Assembly: GCF_017874215.1 (NCBI RefSeq)
Contig: NZ_JAGGLB010000004.1
Span: 248,001-312,000 of the forward strand
Direction: 5' to 3'
Length of the DNA stretch: 64,000 nt
From: Paenibacillus eucommiae
Lineage (GTDB): Bacteria > Bacillota > Bacilli > Paenibacillales > NBRC-103111
Shown here: positions 9,028 to 17,134 of the stretch, one piece after another
Position numbering within the stretch: position 1 is the stretch's first letter
Layout: each line of letters starts with the position of its first letter
Notes under the pieces: model-generated
Told to the model about the DNA's origin: nothing
The model's database searches: none
What the model saw: only the letters and a program-made list of their open reading frames with translations
Position numbers and translations under genes: made by a program

Positions 9028-9996
9028 TCACTTTAGCTCTTCCACCAAATTCGGCGGCACATGGCCAGTCACTGCGCTTACAAGGTTCTTCGCAGCGAGC
9101 ATAGCCATATCAAACCTGGTTTGTGCAGTAGCCGATCCGATATGCGGCAGCGCCAGAACATTAGGCAGCTGAAGCAAGGGATTGCCGGGATCCGCAGGCT
9201 CTTGGTTGAACACATCCAGCCCAGCCGCACGGATCTTCTTGTTCTGCAAAGCTTCGATCAGCGCTTCTTCGTCAACCGTCTGCCCGCGGGATACATTAAT
9301 AAATGTAGCGGAAGGCTTCATCAACTCAAACTCGCGACGACCGATCAGACGAGTCGTTTCAGGGGTAAGTGGCGTCATCAGAACGATGAAATCTGCTGTA
9401 CTAAGCAGTTCATCCAAGGAACGATAGCTGACGCCCAGCTCATCCTCCACCGCCTGCTTTCGACTGCGGTTATGATATAGGACATTCATCCCAAAGCCAA
9501 ACTTGCCGCGCCGGGCGATGGCCTCCCCGATTCTTCCCAGGCCAATAATCCCTAAAGTCGCATGATGAACGTCAACACCATATAAAACTTCATTGTCGTC
9601 AGCTTGCCATTTGCCAGCCTTCACATACTCAGCTAACTCTGAAGTTCTCCTGGCCGTCCCCAGTATAAGAGCAAAAGCCAAATCTGCTACCGTCTCATCC
9701 AAAACATAAGGGGAATTCGTCCCCATGACGCCACGGGCTTTCATTGCAGCTGTATCATAGTGGTTGTAACCAACACTCATGCTGCTTACCACTTTCAGCT
9801 TTGGAGCATGCTCCAGAAGCTCGTTGTCAATTTTGGCTCCACCTGTCAGCAAACCGTCCACATTGGCCAGCTTTTCCAGCAGCAGCTCGCGGGACATCCG
9901 CTCAGGACGATCCCATCTGCTATAATCGCAATGCTCAGCAATATAAGCCTCCACCTCAGCAGGAATTACTCTATCAATAAAAACAACTGGTTTCAT
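9028..9996 (-). CDS. D-isomer 2-hydroxyacid dehydrogenase (glyoxylate/hydroxypyruvate reductase type)
   Basis: NAD(P)-dependent reductase that interconverts 2-oxoacids and D-2-hydroxyacids. The Rossmann motif is [16 protein letters not shown] (about residue 150). The catalytic Arg is in [13 protein letters not shown], the Glu in LDVFNQEP and the His in LPHIGSAT, so the active-site triad is complete. Overall pattern is closest to GyaR/GhrB-type glyoxylate or D-glycerate dehydrogenases; formate or phosphoglycerate dehydrogenase is less likely given the length (322). Start ATG 9996 has AAGGAG nine bases upstream; an ATG at 10017 has no site. It stands alone between two palindrome clusters, with its own terminator. 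Confidence 0.88.
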   Translation of the reverse strand: MKPVVFIDRVIPAEVEAYIAEHCDYSRWDRPERMSRELLLEKLANVDGLLTGGAKIDNELLEHAPKLKVVSSMSVGYNHYDTAAMKARGVMGTNSPYVLDETVADLAFALILGTARRTSELAEYVKAGKWQADDNEVLYGVDVHHATLGIIGLGRIGEAIARRGKFGFGMNVLYHNRSRKQAVEDELGVSYRSLDELLSTADFIVLMTPLTPETTRLIGRREFELMKPSATFINVSRGQTVDEEALIEALQNKKIRAAGLDVFNQEPADPGNPLLQLPNVLALPHIGSATAQTRFDMAMLAAKNLVSAVTGHVPPNLVEELK

Positions 9997-10131
9997 CCGC
10001 TTTAACTCCTTCCGCAACCCATATTTTCACGCTTACTGTTCTCTATAGTTAACTTTGATTGTAACCTACCCGCCATATTCGATTCAACATTTCCACCGCT
10101 ATATCCCCTTTTTTATCAAAAATCCAACTTA

Positions 10132-10350
10132 TTAAGCATTTAGATCTAGGAAATAAGTACCATTTAATTTTATAATGTTTGGTCCTGTTTTTTCAATATA
10201 TATTTCGTAATGGATCATTAGTACGGGGTCGTCATCATGGAATAATCTGTTAAAAGTGTTCGTATCTGATTGTTTATTTATCTTGGTAGTATAATGCAAT
10301 AAATCATTACATTTGAAAAATCGCACGCTCTGTGCTATCATAATTTCCAT
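10132..10350 (-). CDS. Short hypothetical ORF, doubtful
   Basis: About 73 residues from ATG 10350 (the open frame reaches 10428, but that extension is antisense to the T-box leader). No convincing ribosome site is seen. The sequence is hydrophilic and not low in complexity (LIHYEIYIEKTG-like core, ending TYFLDLNA). The 5' end overlaps the promoter of the T-box transcript on the other strand. No family recognised; possibly a gene remnant. Confidence 0.25.
   Translation of the reverse strand: MEIMIAQSVRFFKCNDLLHYTTKINKQSDTNTFNRLFHDDDPVLMIHYEIYIEKTGPNIIKLNGTYFLDLNA
10313..10341 (+). promoter_or_regulatory. Sigma-A-like promoter of the T-box/ilvB transcript
   Basis: TTGAAA (10313-10318) and TATCAT (10336-10341) with a 17-base spacer, about 20 bases before the first conserved T-box stem. 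No comparably good promoter is seen before the second T-box. Confidence 0.6.
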
Positions 10351-10360
10351 TATAAATTGC

Positions 10361-10712
10361 GATGAAGAGAAAAAAATACGAAGGCTCTTATGTCCAGAGA
10401 GCAAAGGAAATGCTGAAACCTTTGCCATAATCCCTTTTGTATGATGTCGTCTCGGAGCTTTTGATCGAAAGTCGATTCCAGCATGGATTCATGTGTTCAT
10501 GGGTTCAGGTTCAAGCACGGGTTCGATGAGTAGGCTCAAACGGAATAGCACACGTTACCGTGCTGCAGGTAAGGCAACCCTTACCTCATGAGGCTGGAAT
10601 CGTAAGATTTCTGGCAAATCTGGGTGGTACCACGAAATCATTCCCCTTTCGTCCCTTAGGCTCGGCAGTTGTTTTCTGCCTCCTTCGGATGAGAGGGGTT
10701 ATTTATTTTTTA
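10361..10712 (+). promoter_or_regulatory. T-box leader 1 (valine specifier), not directly followed by a gene
   Basis: Complete T-box architecture: kink-turn motif GATGAAGAG, the AGAGAGC bulge, distal loop GCTGAAACC, the T-box TGGGTGGTACCACG at 10621-10634, and a terminator (CCCCTTTCGTCC pairing with GGATGAGAGGGG, then a T-rich tail). Stem I pairs ATACGAAGG with CCTTTTGTAT or its shifted form. The specifier-loop position gives GTC (10446-10448), followed by a purine, so valine. UGGU in the T-box fits a tRNA with discriminator A, as tRNA-Val has. Uncharged tRNA should favour read-through. The next 500 bases hold repeats, then T-box 2. Confidence 0.92.
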
Positions 10713-10737
10713 ATATATGCTTTCACTTAATCTTTCA

Positions 10738-10926
10738 CTTAACGATGTTTTTCATCGTTAAAGTTAGTGTTCCAGGTCAGTCAGCCACTTTAATGATGAT
10801 TTTCATCGTTAAAAGAGGGCGGATGGCCTCTGTGGGTGGCAAAAGAGATTTTAACGATGTTTTTCATCGTTAAAGCAAGGTTGTTAGGCCGATCTGGTGC
10901 CTTTAGCGATGAAAAACATCGCTAAA
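10738..10926. repeat. Palindrome cluster B: four 25-bp hairpin units
   Basis: Units at 10738-10762, 10789-10813, 10850-10874 and 10902-10926, spaced 51, 61 and 52 bases. The last is TTTAGCGATG-N5-CATCGCTAAA: both arms changed together (A to G and T to C), which keeps the pairing. Confidence 0.9.
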
Positions 10927-11195
10927 GTAGCAAGTGGGGTCGGGGGGGGATCTTCATCCCCAGCGCTTGCTACGATATCACCTCCAAACAAGCAAAAACC
11001 CTTTCTGGCTGTCCGTTTGAGTTGGTGCTCGTGCCACTGTAGCTGGAAGAAGCGAATGGGTGTTGGTGGAAGAGCGTTAGCGTCCGCATTTAAAGATTTG
11101 TTCCACTCTTTAACAGCGGCTGGAGCTCACATCCCTTCCCTCCCCCTGCTCTAGCGTCACGAACACGCTCCTCAAAGGATGCGAAAAAGCGCTTT
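10738..11195. repeat. Dispersed intergenic repeat, copy B (reverse orientation), between the two T-boxes
   Basis: Read on the minus strand it matches copies A, C and D: GTGTTCGTGACGC, GGGAAGGGATG-GAGCTCCAGCCGCTG, TTAAAGA-GGAACAAATC, AACTCAAACGGACAGCCAG, then four TTTAACGATG palindromes. It fills the whole gap between the first T-box terminator and the second T-box. No gene is supported in it. Confidence 0.75.
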
Positions 11196-11211
11196 TCTCA
11201 AATATTAAAGC

Positions 11212-11554
11212 GATGAAGAGAAAAAAATACGAAGGCTCTTATGCCCAGAGAGCAAAGGAAACGCTGAAACCTTTGCCATAATCCCTTTGTATGATGTCGT
11301 CTCGGAGCTTTTGATCGAAAGTCGATTCCTGCATGGATCATGGGTTCATGAGTTCAAGCATGGGTCCGACGAGTAGGCTCAAACGGAATAGCACACGTTA
11401 CCGTGCTGCAGGTAAGGCAAACCTTACCTCATGAGGCTGGAATCGTAAGATTCTCAGCAAATCTGGGTGGTACCACGAAATGTTCCCCTTTCGTCCCTTA
11501 GGCTCGGCAGTTGTTTTCTGCCGCCTTTGGATGAGAGGGGTTATTTATTTTTTT
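11212..11554 (+). promoter_or_regulatory. T-box leader 2 (valine specifier) immediately upstream of ilvB
   Basis: Nearly identical to leader 1 across the whole element, with the same stem I, the GTC specifier (11296-11298), the T-box TGGGTGGTACCACG (11464-11477) and the same 12-bp terminator stem followed by a long T run. The terminator ends one base before the AAGGAGG of ilvB. Differences are scattered single bases and short indels (for instance TTTCTGG against TTCTCAG before the T-box). The upstream sequence has only a weak TATTAA-like -10. Confidence 0.93.
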
Positions 11555-11568
11555 AAGGAGGTAGTCAA

Positions 11569-13305
11569 ATGGAAAAAGTATCTATATCCTCGCACCACTC
11601 GCATCAACATTCTCAGGAATGCGTAACTGGATCGGAGGTCCTTTTACGCGGCTTGCTATTGGAAGGTGTTGAATGTGTTTTTGGGTATCCAGGTGGAAAT
11701 GTCCTGTACATTTATGATGCAATGGCTGGTAATCCAGACTTTAAACACATTTTGACTCGGCATGAGCAAGGGGCGATCCACGCGGCGGATGGATATGCCC
11801 GATCAACTGGGAAAGTAGGAGTTTGCATCGCCACCTCGGGTCCAGGAGCGACAAACTTAATAACCGGAATTGCGACTGCCTATATGGATTCTGTACCTCT
11901 TGTGGTCATCACTGGTAATGTCCCAACAACAGCTATGGGCACGGATGCCTTTCAGGAGGCAGATATCGTTAGTATGACGATGTCAATTACTAAACACAGT
12001 TACTTAGTTCTTGACGTACAGGACCTTCCCCGCATCATCCGTGAAGCCTTTCATATTGCAAACACTGGAAGGAAAGGTCCTGTATTGATCGACATTCCTA
12101 AGGATGTATCCAATCATACAATGCTTTTTCAACCATCCACCGATATGAATTTGCGCGGTTACAATCCAGCCACAAGTCAGAATCCGGATCAAACGGAGAT
12201 AGATCAATTAATTGTGGCTATTGCACAATCCGAAAGGCCGATCATCATAGCTGGGGGTGGGGTCGTTTATTCCAACGCATCCAATGAGCTGCTGGAGTTC
12301 GTAAATAAAACGAAAATTCCTGTGACCACCACTTTGCTTGGATTGGGAGGTTTCCCAAGTGCTCACGACCTTTGGCTGGGAATGCCAGGCCACCATGGAA
12401 CGTATACGGCGAATATGGCCATTCAAAATGCTGACCTGATTATTTCTATGGGCTCACGGTTTGATGACCGGGTTACGATGAAAGTGGATGGTTTTGCTCC
12501 TTGCGCCAAACAGATTGCCCATATCGATATTGATCCGGCTGAAATTGGCAAAAACATCAAAACAGACATTGCTTGTATCGGCGATATTAAGGCTGTACTC
12601 ACATATGCAAATACGAAAGCTGTGCCTTCCCAATTCACTAAATGGGTCCATAAAATCCAGGAAAACAAATCCATGTATCCACTGCGTTACAAAGATTCCG
12701 AAACAGAGCTTAAACCACAATTTGTTCTCGAAATGATTCATGAGACAACCCAAGGGGAAGCGATTATTACCACCGATGTTGGCCAGCACCAAATGTGGGC
12801 AGCCCAATTTTACAAATTTAAACATCCTCGTTCACTCATAACTTCAGGAGGTCTTGGCACCATGGGATTCGGATTTCCATCTGCTATAGGTGCTCAGATA
12901 GGAAATCCAGACCGGCTTGTGGTCTCTATAAACGGTGACGGGGGCATGCAGATGTGTGCACAAGAGATGGCTATTTGTGCCATTCATCAAATTCCGGTCA
13001 AAATTGTCGTGATCAACAATCAAGTGTTGGGTATGGTCAAACAGCAGCAGGAAATCATGTACGAAAAGCGTTACAGCCAGATTGATCTTGCTGGTAGCCC
13101 CAACTTCGTAAAACTGGCTGAAGCTTACGGGATTAAGGGGTTTAGAGCAAGTAACAAAGCAGAGGCTTCCCTTATTTGGCAAGAGGCTCTGAAGATTCCT
13201 GGACCTGTACTTGTGGAGTTTGTAATTCCAAAAGAAGAGAATGTATATCCTATGGTTCTCGCTGGAACAACCTTAGATCAGATGATTATGGGAGATTTCG
13301 AATGA
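11569..13305 (+). CDS. ilvB: Acetolactate synthase, large (catalytic) subunit
   Basis: Thiamine-diphosphate enzyme that condenses two pyruvates to acetolactate, or pyruvate and 2-oxobutyrate, the first common step of valine, leucine and isoleucine synthesis. The catalytic Glu is in RHEQGAIHAADGYAR (about residue 65). The central FAD-binding-type domain is present, and the ThDP motif starts at GDGGMQM and ends at VVINNQ. Length 578 is normal. AAGGAGG lies eight bases before ATG 11569. The His/Ser-rich N-terminal 15 residues are unusual. No ilvN (regulatory subunit) or ilvC follows, so either the small subunit lies elsewhere or this is a second, stand-alone copy. Expression passes through two valine T-boxes. 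Confidence 0.95.
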   Translation: MEKVSISSHHSHQHSQECVTGSEVLLRGLLLEGVECVFGYPGGNVLYIYDAMAGNPDFKHILTRHEQGAIHAADGYARSTGKVGVCIATSGPGATNLITGIATAYMDSVPLVVITGNVPTTAMGTDAFQEADIVSMTMSITKHSYLVLDVQDLPRIIREAFHIANTGRKGPVLIDIPKDVSNHTMLFQPSTDMNLRGYNPATSQNPDQTEIDQLIVAIAQSERPIIIAGGGVVYSNASNELLEFVNKTKIPVTTTLLGLGGFPSAHDLWLGMPGHHGTYTANMAIQNADLIISMGSRFDDRVTMKVDGFAPCAKQIAHIDIDPAEIGKNIKTDIACIGDIKAVLTYANTKAVPSQFTKWVHKIQENKSMYPLRYKDSETELKPQFVLEMIHETTQGEAIITTDVGQHQMWAAQFYKFKHPRSLITSGGLGTMGFGFPSAIGAQIGNPDRLVVSINGDGGMQMCAQEMAICAIHQIPVKIVVINNQVLGMVKQQQEIMYEKRYSQIDLAGSPNFVKLAEAYGIKGFRASNKAEASLIWQEALKIPGPVLVEFVIPKEENVYPMVLAGTTLDQMIMGDFE

Positions 13306-13385
13306 TGAAGGGTGGTATACTCGAAAGTAAAGGGCATGGTTATAGGATTCGGCCTAAATAAACTTTTAAGGAGTACCGCATAGAC

Positions 13386-13925
13386 ATGACCAGAATACTT
13401 GTCGCAGACGACGACGCGCATATTCGAAAGCTCGTGACCTTGTACTTGAAAAATGAAGGGTTTGAACCTGTCGAAGCGAGAGATGGTGTAGAAGCACTGT
13501 CCATCATGGAGAATTCAGCAATAGATGTCGTTATCCTCGATATCATGATGCCGCATCTGGATGGCTGGGATGTGTGCAAAGAAATTCGGAAGACATATCC
13601 GGACACTCCACTTCTGATGGTAACAGTCAAAGCAGAAATGGCACAAAAGGTGAAAGGCTATCAGTTGGGAACGGATGATTACCTGACGAAGCCTTTTGAC
13701 CCCATTGAGCTTATTATGAGAGTAAAAGCGCTTTTGAAGCGTTATCGCATTGCTGCTTCCCAGACCATTCAGCTAGGCGATATCGTGTTGGACCTGCGAG
13801 CCTTCAAAGTGATCCGGGGAGATGAGGTGCTTACGCTTCCGCTGAAGGAGTTCGAGCTGCTCTGTAAGCTGGCCAGTAGTGTCAATTTCTTTCTCGAACA
13901 GGAGCAGTCCGATAAGGACCGATAG
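13386..13925 (+). pseudogene. OmpR-family response regulator, 5' part; DNA-binding domain cut by an inversion
   Basis: The receiver domain is intact: ADDDAHIRK acidic pair, phosphoacceptor in VVILDIMMPHLDGW, conserved Thr in MVTVKAE and Lys in DDYLTKPF. The winged-helix domain starts normally (LRAFKVIRGDEVLTLPLKEF, then ELLCKLASS) and then breaks at about 13880. The frame continues into unrelated residues and stops at 13925, 179 in all. The missing half of the domain lies just downstream on the opposite strand (13988-14163). The gene starts 80 bases after ilvB. Confidence 0.9.
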
Positions 13926-13991
13926 GAGAAGACCGATCGTCATCGCAGCTAGAAACGTAATCACAACACGGACATATAGCGTTCTTATCAT
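13888..13991 (-). pseudogene. Histidine kinase 5' fragment inside the inverted segment
   Basis: On the minus strand ATG 13991 begins a protein reading MIRTLYVRVVITFLAAMTIG and on to LLLFEKE, a typical basic start and first membrane helix of a PhoR/ResE-like kinase. Its ATG overlaps the TGA of the response-regulator tail (ATGA), the usual regulator-kinase junction. Sense ends at about 13888 where the inversion joins. No kinase remainder is found on either strand nearby, so it was lost. Confidence 0.8.
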
Positions 13992-14163
13992 TTATTCACC
14001 TCGAGCCGATACCCGAGACTGCGGACGGTTTCGATGCGGAAATGCTGGGTATCGCCGGCAAAACGTTCCCGTATTCTCTTTATGTGAACATCGACCGTCC
14101 GGTCGTCACCTTCATAATCCATCCCCCATATTTGCACGATCAGCTGTTCCCGGGTAAGACGTT
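13988..14163 (-). pseudogene. Response regulator 3' fragment (winged-helix half) on the opposite strand
   Basis: Read on the minus strand: LTREQLIVQIWGMDYEGDD, RTVDVHIKRIRERF, then HFRIETVRSLGYRLEVNK and stop TGA. This is exactly the part of the OmpR-type DNA-binding domain that the plus-strand gene at 13386 lacks, in the right order relative to the kinase start. It was therefore one gene before the segment of about 277 bases flipped. Confidence 0.9.
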
Positions 14164-14250
14164 GAATTGAACTATGCTATAGAAGCGTTAGACAAGCTGG
14201 ATTATTAAAAAGACAACGAACAAAGATTGGTACGACGGCCTTCCCACTGC

Positions 14251-14285
14251 GGTCTTCCCTTCCTTTATGGGAGAGAAGACCTTTT
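14251..14285 (+). terminator. Possible rightward terminator
   Basis: GGTCTTCCC (14251-14259) pairs with GGG and GAAGACC (14269-14281, with a three-base bulge), followed by TTTTGCTTTGC. It would end transcripts from the broken regulator region. Just upstream a short frame ending at 14208 (LNYAIEALDKLDY) may be the tail of a lost gene, which I cannot identify. Confidence 0.45.
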
Positions 14286-14296
14286 GCTTTGCTATT

Positions 14297-14356
14297 GTCC
14301 AGTTAGTCCTAGTCCAGCTAATCCAGCTAATTCATCTAGTTCAGCTAGTTCAACTA
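14297..14356. repeat. 9-bp tandem repeat at the 3' end of the methyltransferase gene
   Basis: Seven units of (G/A)T(C/T)CA-N-CTA type, one shortened to six bases: starts 14297, 14306, 14312, 14321, 14330, 14339, 14348. The last unit contains the TAG stop of the methyltransferase gene. Probably slippage-derived. Confidence 0.7.
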
Positions 14357-15112
14357 CTTAAATTCCCCAAAATAAATGTCAGTGTCATAGTGAAAAGTAA
14401 CGATGCCATTTTCATTAAACTGGTTAAATACCGTTTGCAGTTCCTCCAGCATGGCCTCATGATTCCACTCACCCGGAAGCGGGATATAGGAGGATGAGAG
14501 CAGCCTTCCCTTCAGTCCGTCAAAATCAAATCTTTGTTGGTGGGCAAAGGTCTTTTTGGTATACGCCCCATTTTGGAAAAATTCCTTAAAATCATCTTCA
14601 TGAAGGTTCGTATGCCGGACCTGCGTATAGTCCTTGCCATATTTTAAAAGAATATTTTCATAGGCTTGGTTAAAAGCAGATTGATCTGCCTGTCTATTGT
14701 TCCAAATAAGGACGACTTTACCGTACGGCTTGAGAATTCTGGAAAATTCGAGCTTGGCAAGCCCCCTGTCAAACCAATGAAAAGCCTGGGCAGCAACCAC
14801 AAAATCAGCAGACTGCGATTCCAAAGGAGCCCCCTCTGCCGTTCCTGCTACGGAAGTAAAGTGATTGTGGCCTTCCAACTGTGCCTCAGCCGCGCTGCGC
14901 ATTTCCAGATTAGGTTCCACCGCAATAACCCGACTCCCCCGATCGAGCAGCAGCTTGGAGAAAATCCCCGTCCCAGACCCCATATCCACTACCGTAGATG
15001 AAGCAGAGAATCCCAAATCTTCATATAAAAAATCAATCATTTCCTTCGGATAATCAGGACGATATTTCACATAATTGTCGACTCGGTCAGAAAATCTTTC
15101 CTTCGATCCCAT
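14354..15112 (-). CDS. Class I SAM-dependent methyltransferase
   Basis: 252 residues. SAM-binding motif I is VVDMGSGTGIFSKLLL (about residue 40), the acidic end of strand beta-2 is VIAVEPN, and motif IV-like ADFVVAAQAFHWFD matches the FHWF signature of the Methyltransf_11 group of unknown substrates. Start ATG 15112 has GGGAGG nine bases before it; an upstream ATG at 15133 has no site. It points toward the broken two-component genes and ends in the 9-bp repeat. The substrate is unknown; a small molecule is likely. Confidence 0.85.
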   Translation of the reverse strand: MGSKERFSDRVDNYVKYRPDYPKEMIDFLYEDLGFSASSTVVDMGSGTGIFSKLLLDRGSRVIAVEPNLEMRSAAEAQLEGHNHFTSVAGTAEGAPLESQSADFVVAAQAFHWFDRGLAKLEFSRILKPYGKVVLIWNNRQADQSAFNQAYENILLKYGKDYTQVRHTNLHEDDFKEFFQNGAYTKKTFAHQQRFDFDGLKGRLLSSSYIPLPGEWNHEAMLEELQTVFNQFNENGIVTFHYDTDIYFGEFK

Positions 15113-15775
15113 ACGCTCTACCTCCCTTAGCAAAATTGTTTAAACTAATTCAACATAATGGCGAATATCTCTAGTACCCCTATAGTAACCCATTTGGCTG
15201 AACGAGTAAACGGATGGCAGCGCCCTTGCGGCTGTATACCACCTGCTATCTCCATGAAGCTCTCAATGATACTTGCTCCCTTCTCTGGGATTACGTGCGG
15301 CACATTAACGTCTCAAATGAGCTTCTTTTGCTCAGAACCGTATGAATGCCTACAGCTCTGAACCGAGCGCTTGTAGGGGCGATTCTGGCCGTTAAAGGCC
15401 ACTTATGCAAGTGCCAACCAAATACCTGCTTGCCTTTTCGACACTAAATTTGAAAAAAAATGATCCAAATCGCCCAAACTTACGTATGTTTATATAGCGG
15501 CTATAAAAAACCAGCTAATTTCCAAAAAATCCGATATTTTGGAACCCATTTGTGATATAATAAAAAAACATAAAATCGAAAAAGTAAATGGGCATTTCCA
15601 CCCGGAATTGTAGGAATTCATTTTTCATTTTTGTATGCAAGAAAGCCTAGTAAGGAAGGTAAGATTATGATTCTAATTACTCAGAGGGGCCTACCCCATG
15701 ACCAGTCATATACGCATTTGCCCGCAAGTCTTGCCTGTCCATCCACGTCTTCGTTGAATTCTGAGGTGAATCCCT
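15113..15775. other. Long intergenic region with a probable operator-promoter before the XRE gene
   Basis: Between the divergent methyltransferase and XRE genes. An inverted repeat TTCCAAAA-N9-TTTTGGAA at 15520-15544 lies just upstream of TATAAT (15556-15561), overlapping the expected -35 position. A 39-codon frame (15667-15786) with AAGGAAGG before its ATG ends inside the first codons of the XRE gene and could couple translation, but it resembles nothing known. The part from 15113 to 15480 shows no feature I can support. Confidence 0.4.
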
Positions 15776-16174
15776 TTGCTTGCTAAACGTCTGAAATACT
15801 TAAGAAAACAAAGAAAAATGACCATGCAGCAAATGGCTGATCAATTAGGAATCGCCAAGAGCACCTATGCAGGCTACGAATCCGGGCATCGTCATCCTAC
15901 GTTGGAAGCCATGCAGGATATTGCCAAAGCCCTAAATACTTCGACCGACTATTTACTTGGACTTATGGAGAACCATGATCCAGTCCATCAAACACAGAAC
16001 GCCAGGGAGTTTCTCAACAGAGCCTCGCTTCATTGGGATGGCGTCCCCTTGGACGAGAAAGACATGCAGTTGGTGCTTGATATCATGGAGCGTATGATTC
16101 GTGACCGTACAGATCAGCCCCCTGACAAGAAGAAGCCGGAAGATGAGCCAGGAGAGAAGCCAGAAGAGAACTAA
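15776..16174 (+). CDS. XRE-family (Cro/CI-type) regulator, first of two paralogues
   Basis: 132 residues. The N-terminal helix-turn-helix reads LAKRLKYLRKQRKMTMQQMA, DQLGIAKSTYAGYESGHRHP, then NTSTDYLLG. A C-terminal segment LHWDGVPLDEKDMQLVLDIM is shared with the second XRE protein, and the tail is acidic/charged. Start TTG 15776 with GAGGTG eight bases upstream. SinR/ImmR-type repressors look like this; the target may be the inverted repeat in its own promoter. An exopolysaccharide locus begins 1.5 kb downstream, so a SinR-like role is possible but unproven. The following 380 bases (16175-16555) hold no gene I can support. Confidence 0.85.
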   Translation: MLAKRLKYLRKQRKMTMQQMADQLGIAKSTYAGYESGHRHPTLEAMQDIAKALNTSTDYLLGLMENHDPVHQTQNAREFLNRASLHWDGVPLDEKDMQLVLDIMERMIRDRTDQPPDKKKPEDEPGEKPEEN

Positions 16175-16555
16175 AGGATTATACGTATGGTTAAGAAGTA
16201 CTATCACCAAGCTGAGAGTTTCCTCTTTCATGCCCCTATGGGTTCGCCTATATTGGCAAATAGTACCTATTCCCTCATACCCCCGTTCACATAGAAGCAT
16301 TGAAACATACCTATTCTACAAAGCTTTTCAAAAGAATTCAGGACTTCATGTCCAAATCGGTTTCTTAAAAGTAGATGTTGTGTTATTCTTGTCCATGAGC
16401 GCACTCCTTATGATAGGGATTAGACAGGAACATCTGTTGCCCAGTCAAAAGGTTTTTTTATGAGCTTTAAGCCAAAACATTAAACTTTAAACATATATGA
16501 TAACAACTACACAATTAAATCATCACATGCAAAAAATGTTTACTGGGGGTCCACT

Positions 16556-16924
16556 ATGCAAACCGTAGGTCAACGGCTTCGGTTCATGAGAAAAAAGAAA
16601 AAAATGACACTTATGGACATGGCAGAAGCTATCGGAAGCGCAAAAAGCACCTATGCTGCTTACGAATCCGGATTTCGCTCACCACAACTCGACACAATTT
16701 CACAGATTTCGCAAATTCTAGGCACATCAAGCGACTATTTACTCGGGATCACCGACGATCCTTACCAATCCACCATATCCAGCAACGCCAAAGACTTTCT
16801 GAAATCCGAAAATCTCCATTGGGACGGCGTACCCTTAGATGCTGAAGATTTGAAACTCGTTGTTTCCTTATTAGAAAGAGTCCTCCGTGATAAAGCACCA
16901 ACGGAAGACCAGTCCGGCAAGTAA
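16556..16924 (+). CDS. XRE-family (Cro/CI-type) regulator, second paralogue
   Basis: 122 residues, same build as its upstream neighbour: HTH domain VGQRLRFMRKKKKMTLMDMA, EAIGSAKSTYAAYESGFRSP, SSDYLLG, then LHWDGVPLDAEDLKLVVSLL. The recognition helix (SAKSTYAAYE against IAKSTYAGYE) is nearly the same, so both may bind related sites. GGGGGT lies seven bases before ATG 16556. A clear terminator follows. The pair probably arose by tandem duplication. Confidence 0.87.
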   Translation: MQTVGQRLRFMRKKKKMTLMDMAEAIGSAKSTYAAYESGFRSPQLDTISQISQILGTSSDYLLGITDDPYQSTISSNAKDFLKSENLHWDGVPLDAEDLKLVVSLLERVLRDKAPTEDQSGK

Positions 16925-16955
16925 CATTCCGTTCAAACTCCATTTCACTTCTTAT

Positions 16956-16992
16956 GGGCGAGAACTACTAGGCCCCCTGCTCGCCTTTTTTT
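16956..16992 (+). terminator. Intrinsic terminator after the second XRE gene
   Basis: GGCGAG (16957-16962) pairs with CTCGCC (16980-16985) and is followed by seven Ts. Confidence 0.85.
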
Positions 16993-17004
16993 ACGTTTAT
17001 TTTG

Positions 17005-17019
17005 TATTCGTTTTGAATA
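17005..17019. promoter_or_regulatory. TATTC-N5-GAATA palindrome upstream of the VanZ-like gene
   Basis: TATTC-GTTTT-GAATA. The same half-sites and five-base gap occur at 34342 and 34418, and with one change at 33449. Promoter elements around this copy are weak. Confidence 0.5.
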
Positions 17020-17134
17020 TTTATTGAAAATAAGTTATTCTATATGTATGTTGTGTAAACAAGCTTAAAATCAAAGCAAAGGGTAGAAAAGAAATTCGGA
17101 GTGAATATTCCGGGTTGTTTTTGGAGGATCATAC

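Noticed and set aside
13773..13991. 72-codon minus ORF as an independent small membrane protein
   Set aside because: Only its first 35 codons make sense, as a kinase N-terminus; the rest is antisense to the response regulator.
13882..14170. Programmed, reversible DNA inversion
   Set aside because: Only a 6-bp inverted match flanks the segment, no recombinase gene is near, and flipping it back leaves a frame slip, so a one-time rearrangement is more likely.
15158..15361. 67-codon plus ORF between methyltransferase and XRE gene
   Set aside because: No ribosome site, no recognisable composition, and no promoter; kept only as part of the described gap.
16101..16463. 120-codon ORF overlapping the end of the first XRE gene
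   Set aside because: No ribosome site, starts inside a certain gene, and the sequence resembles no ImmA-type partner.
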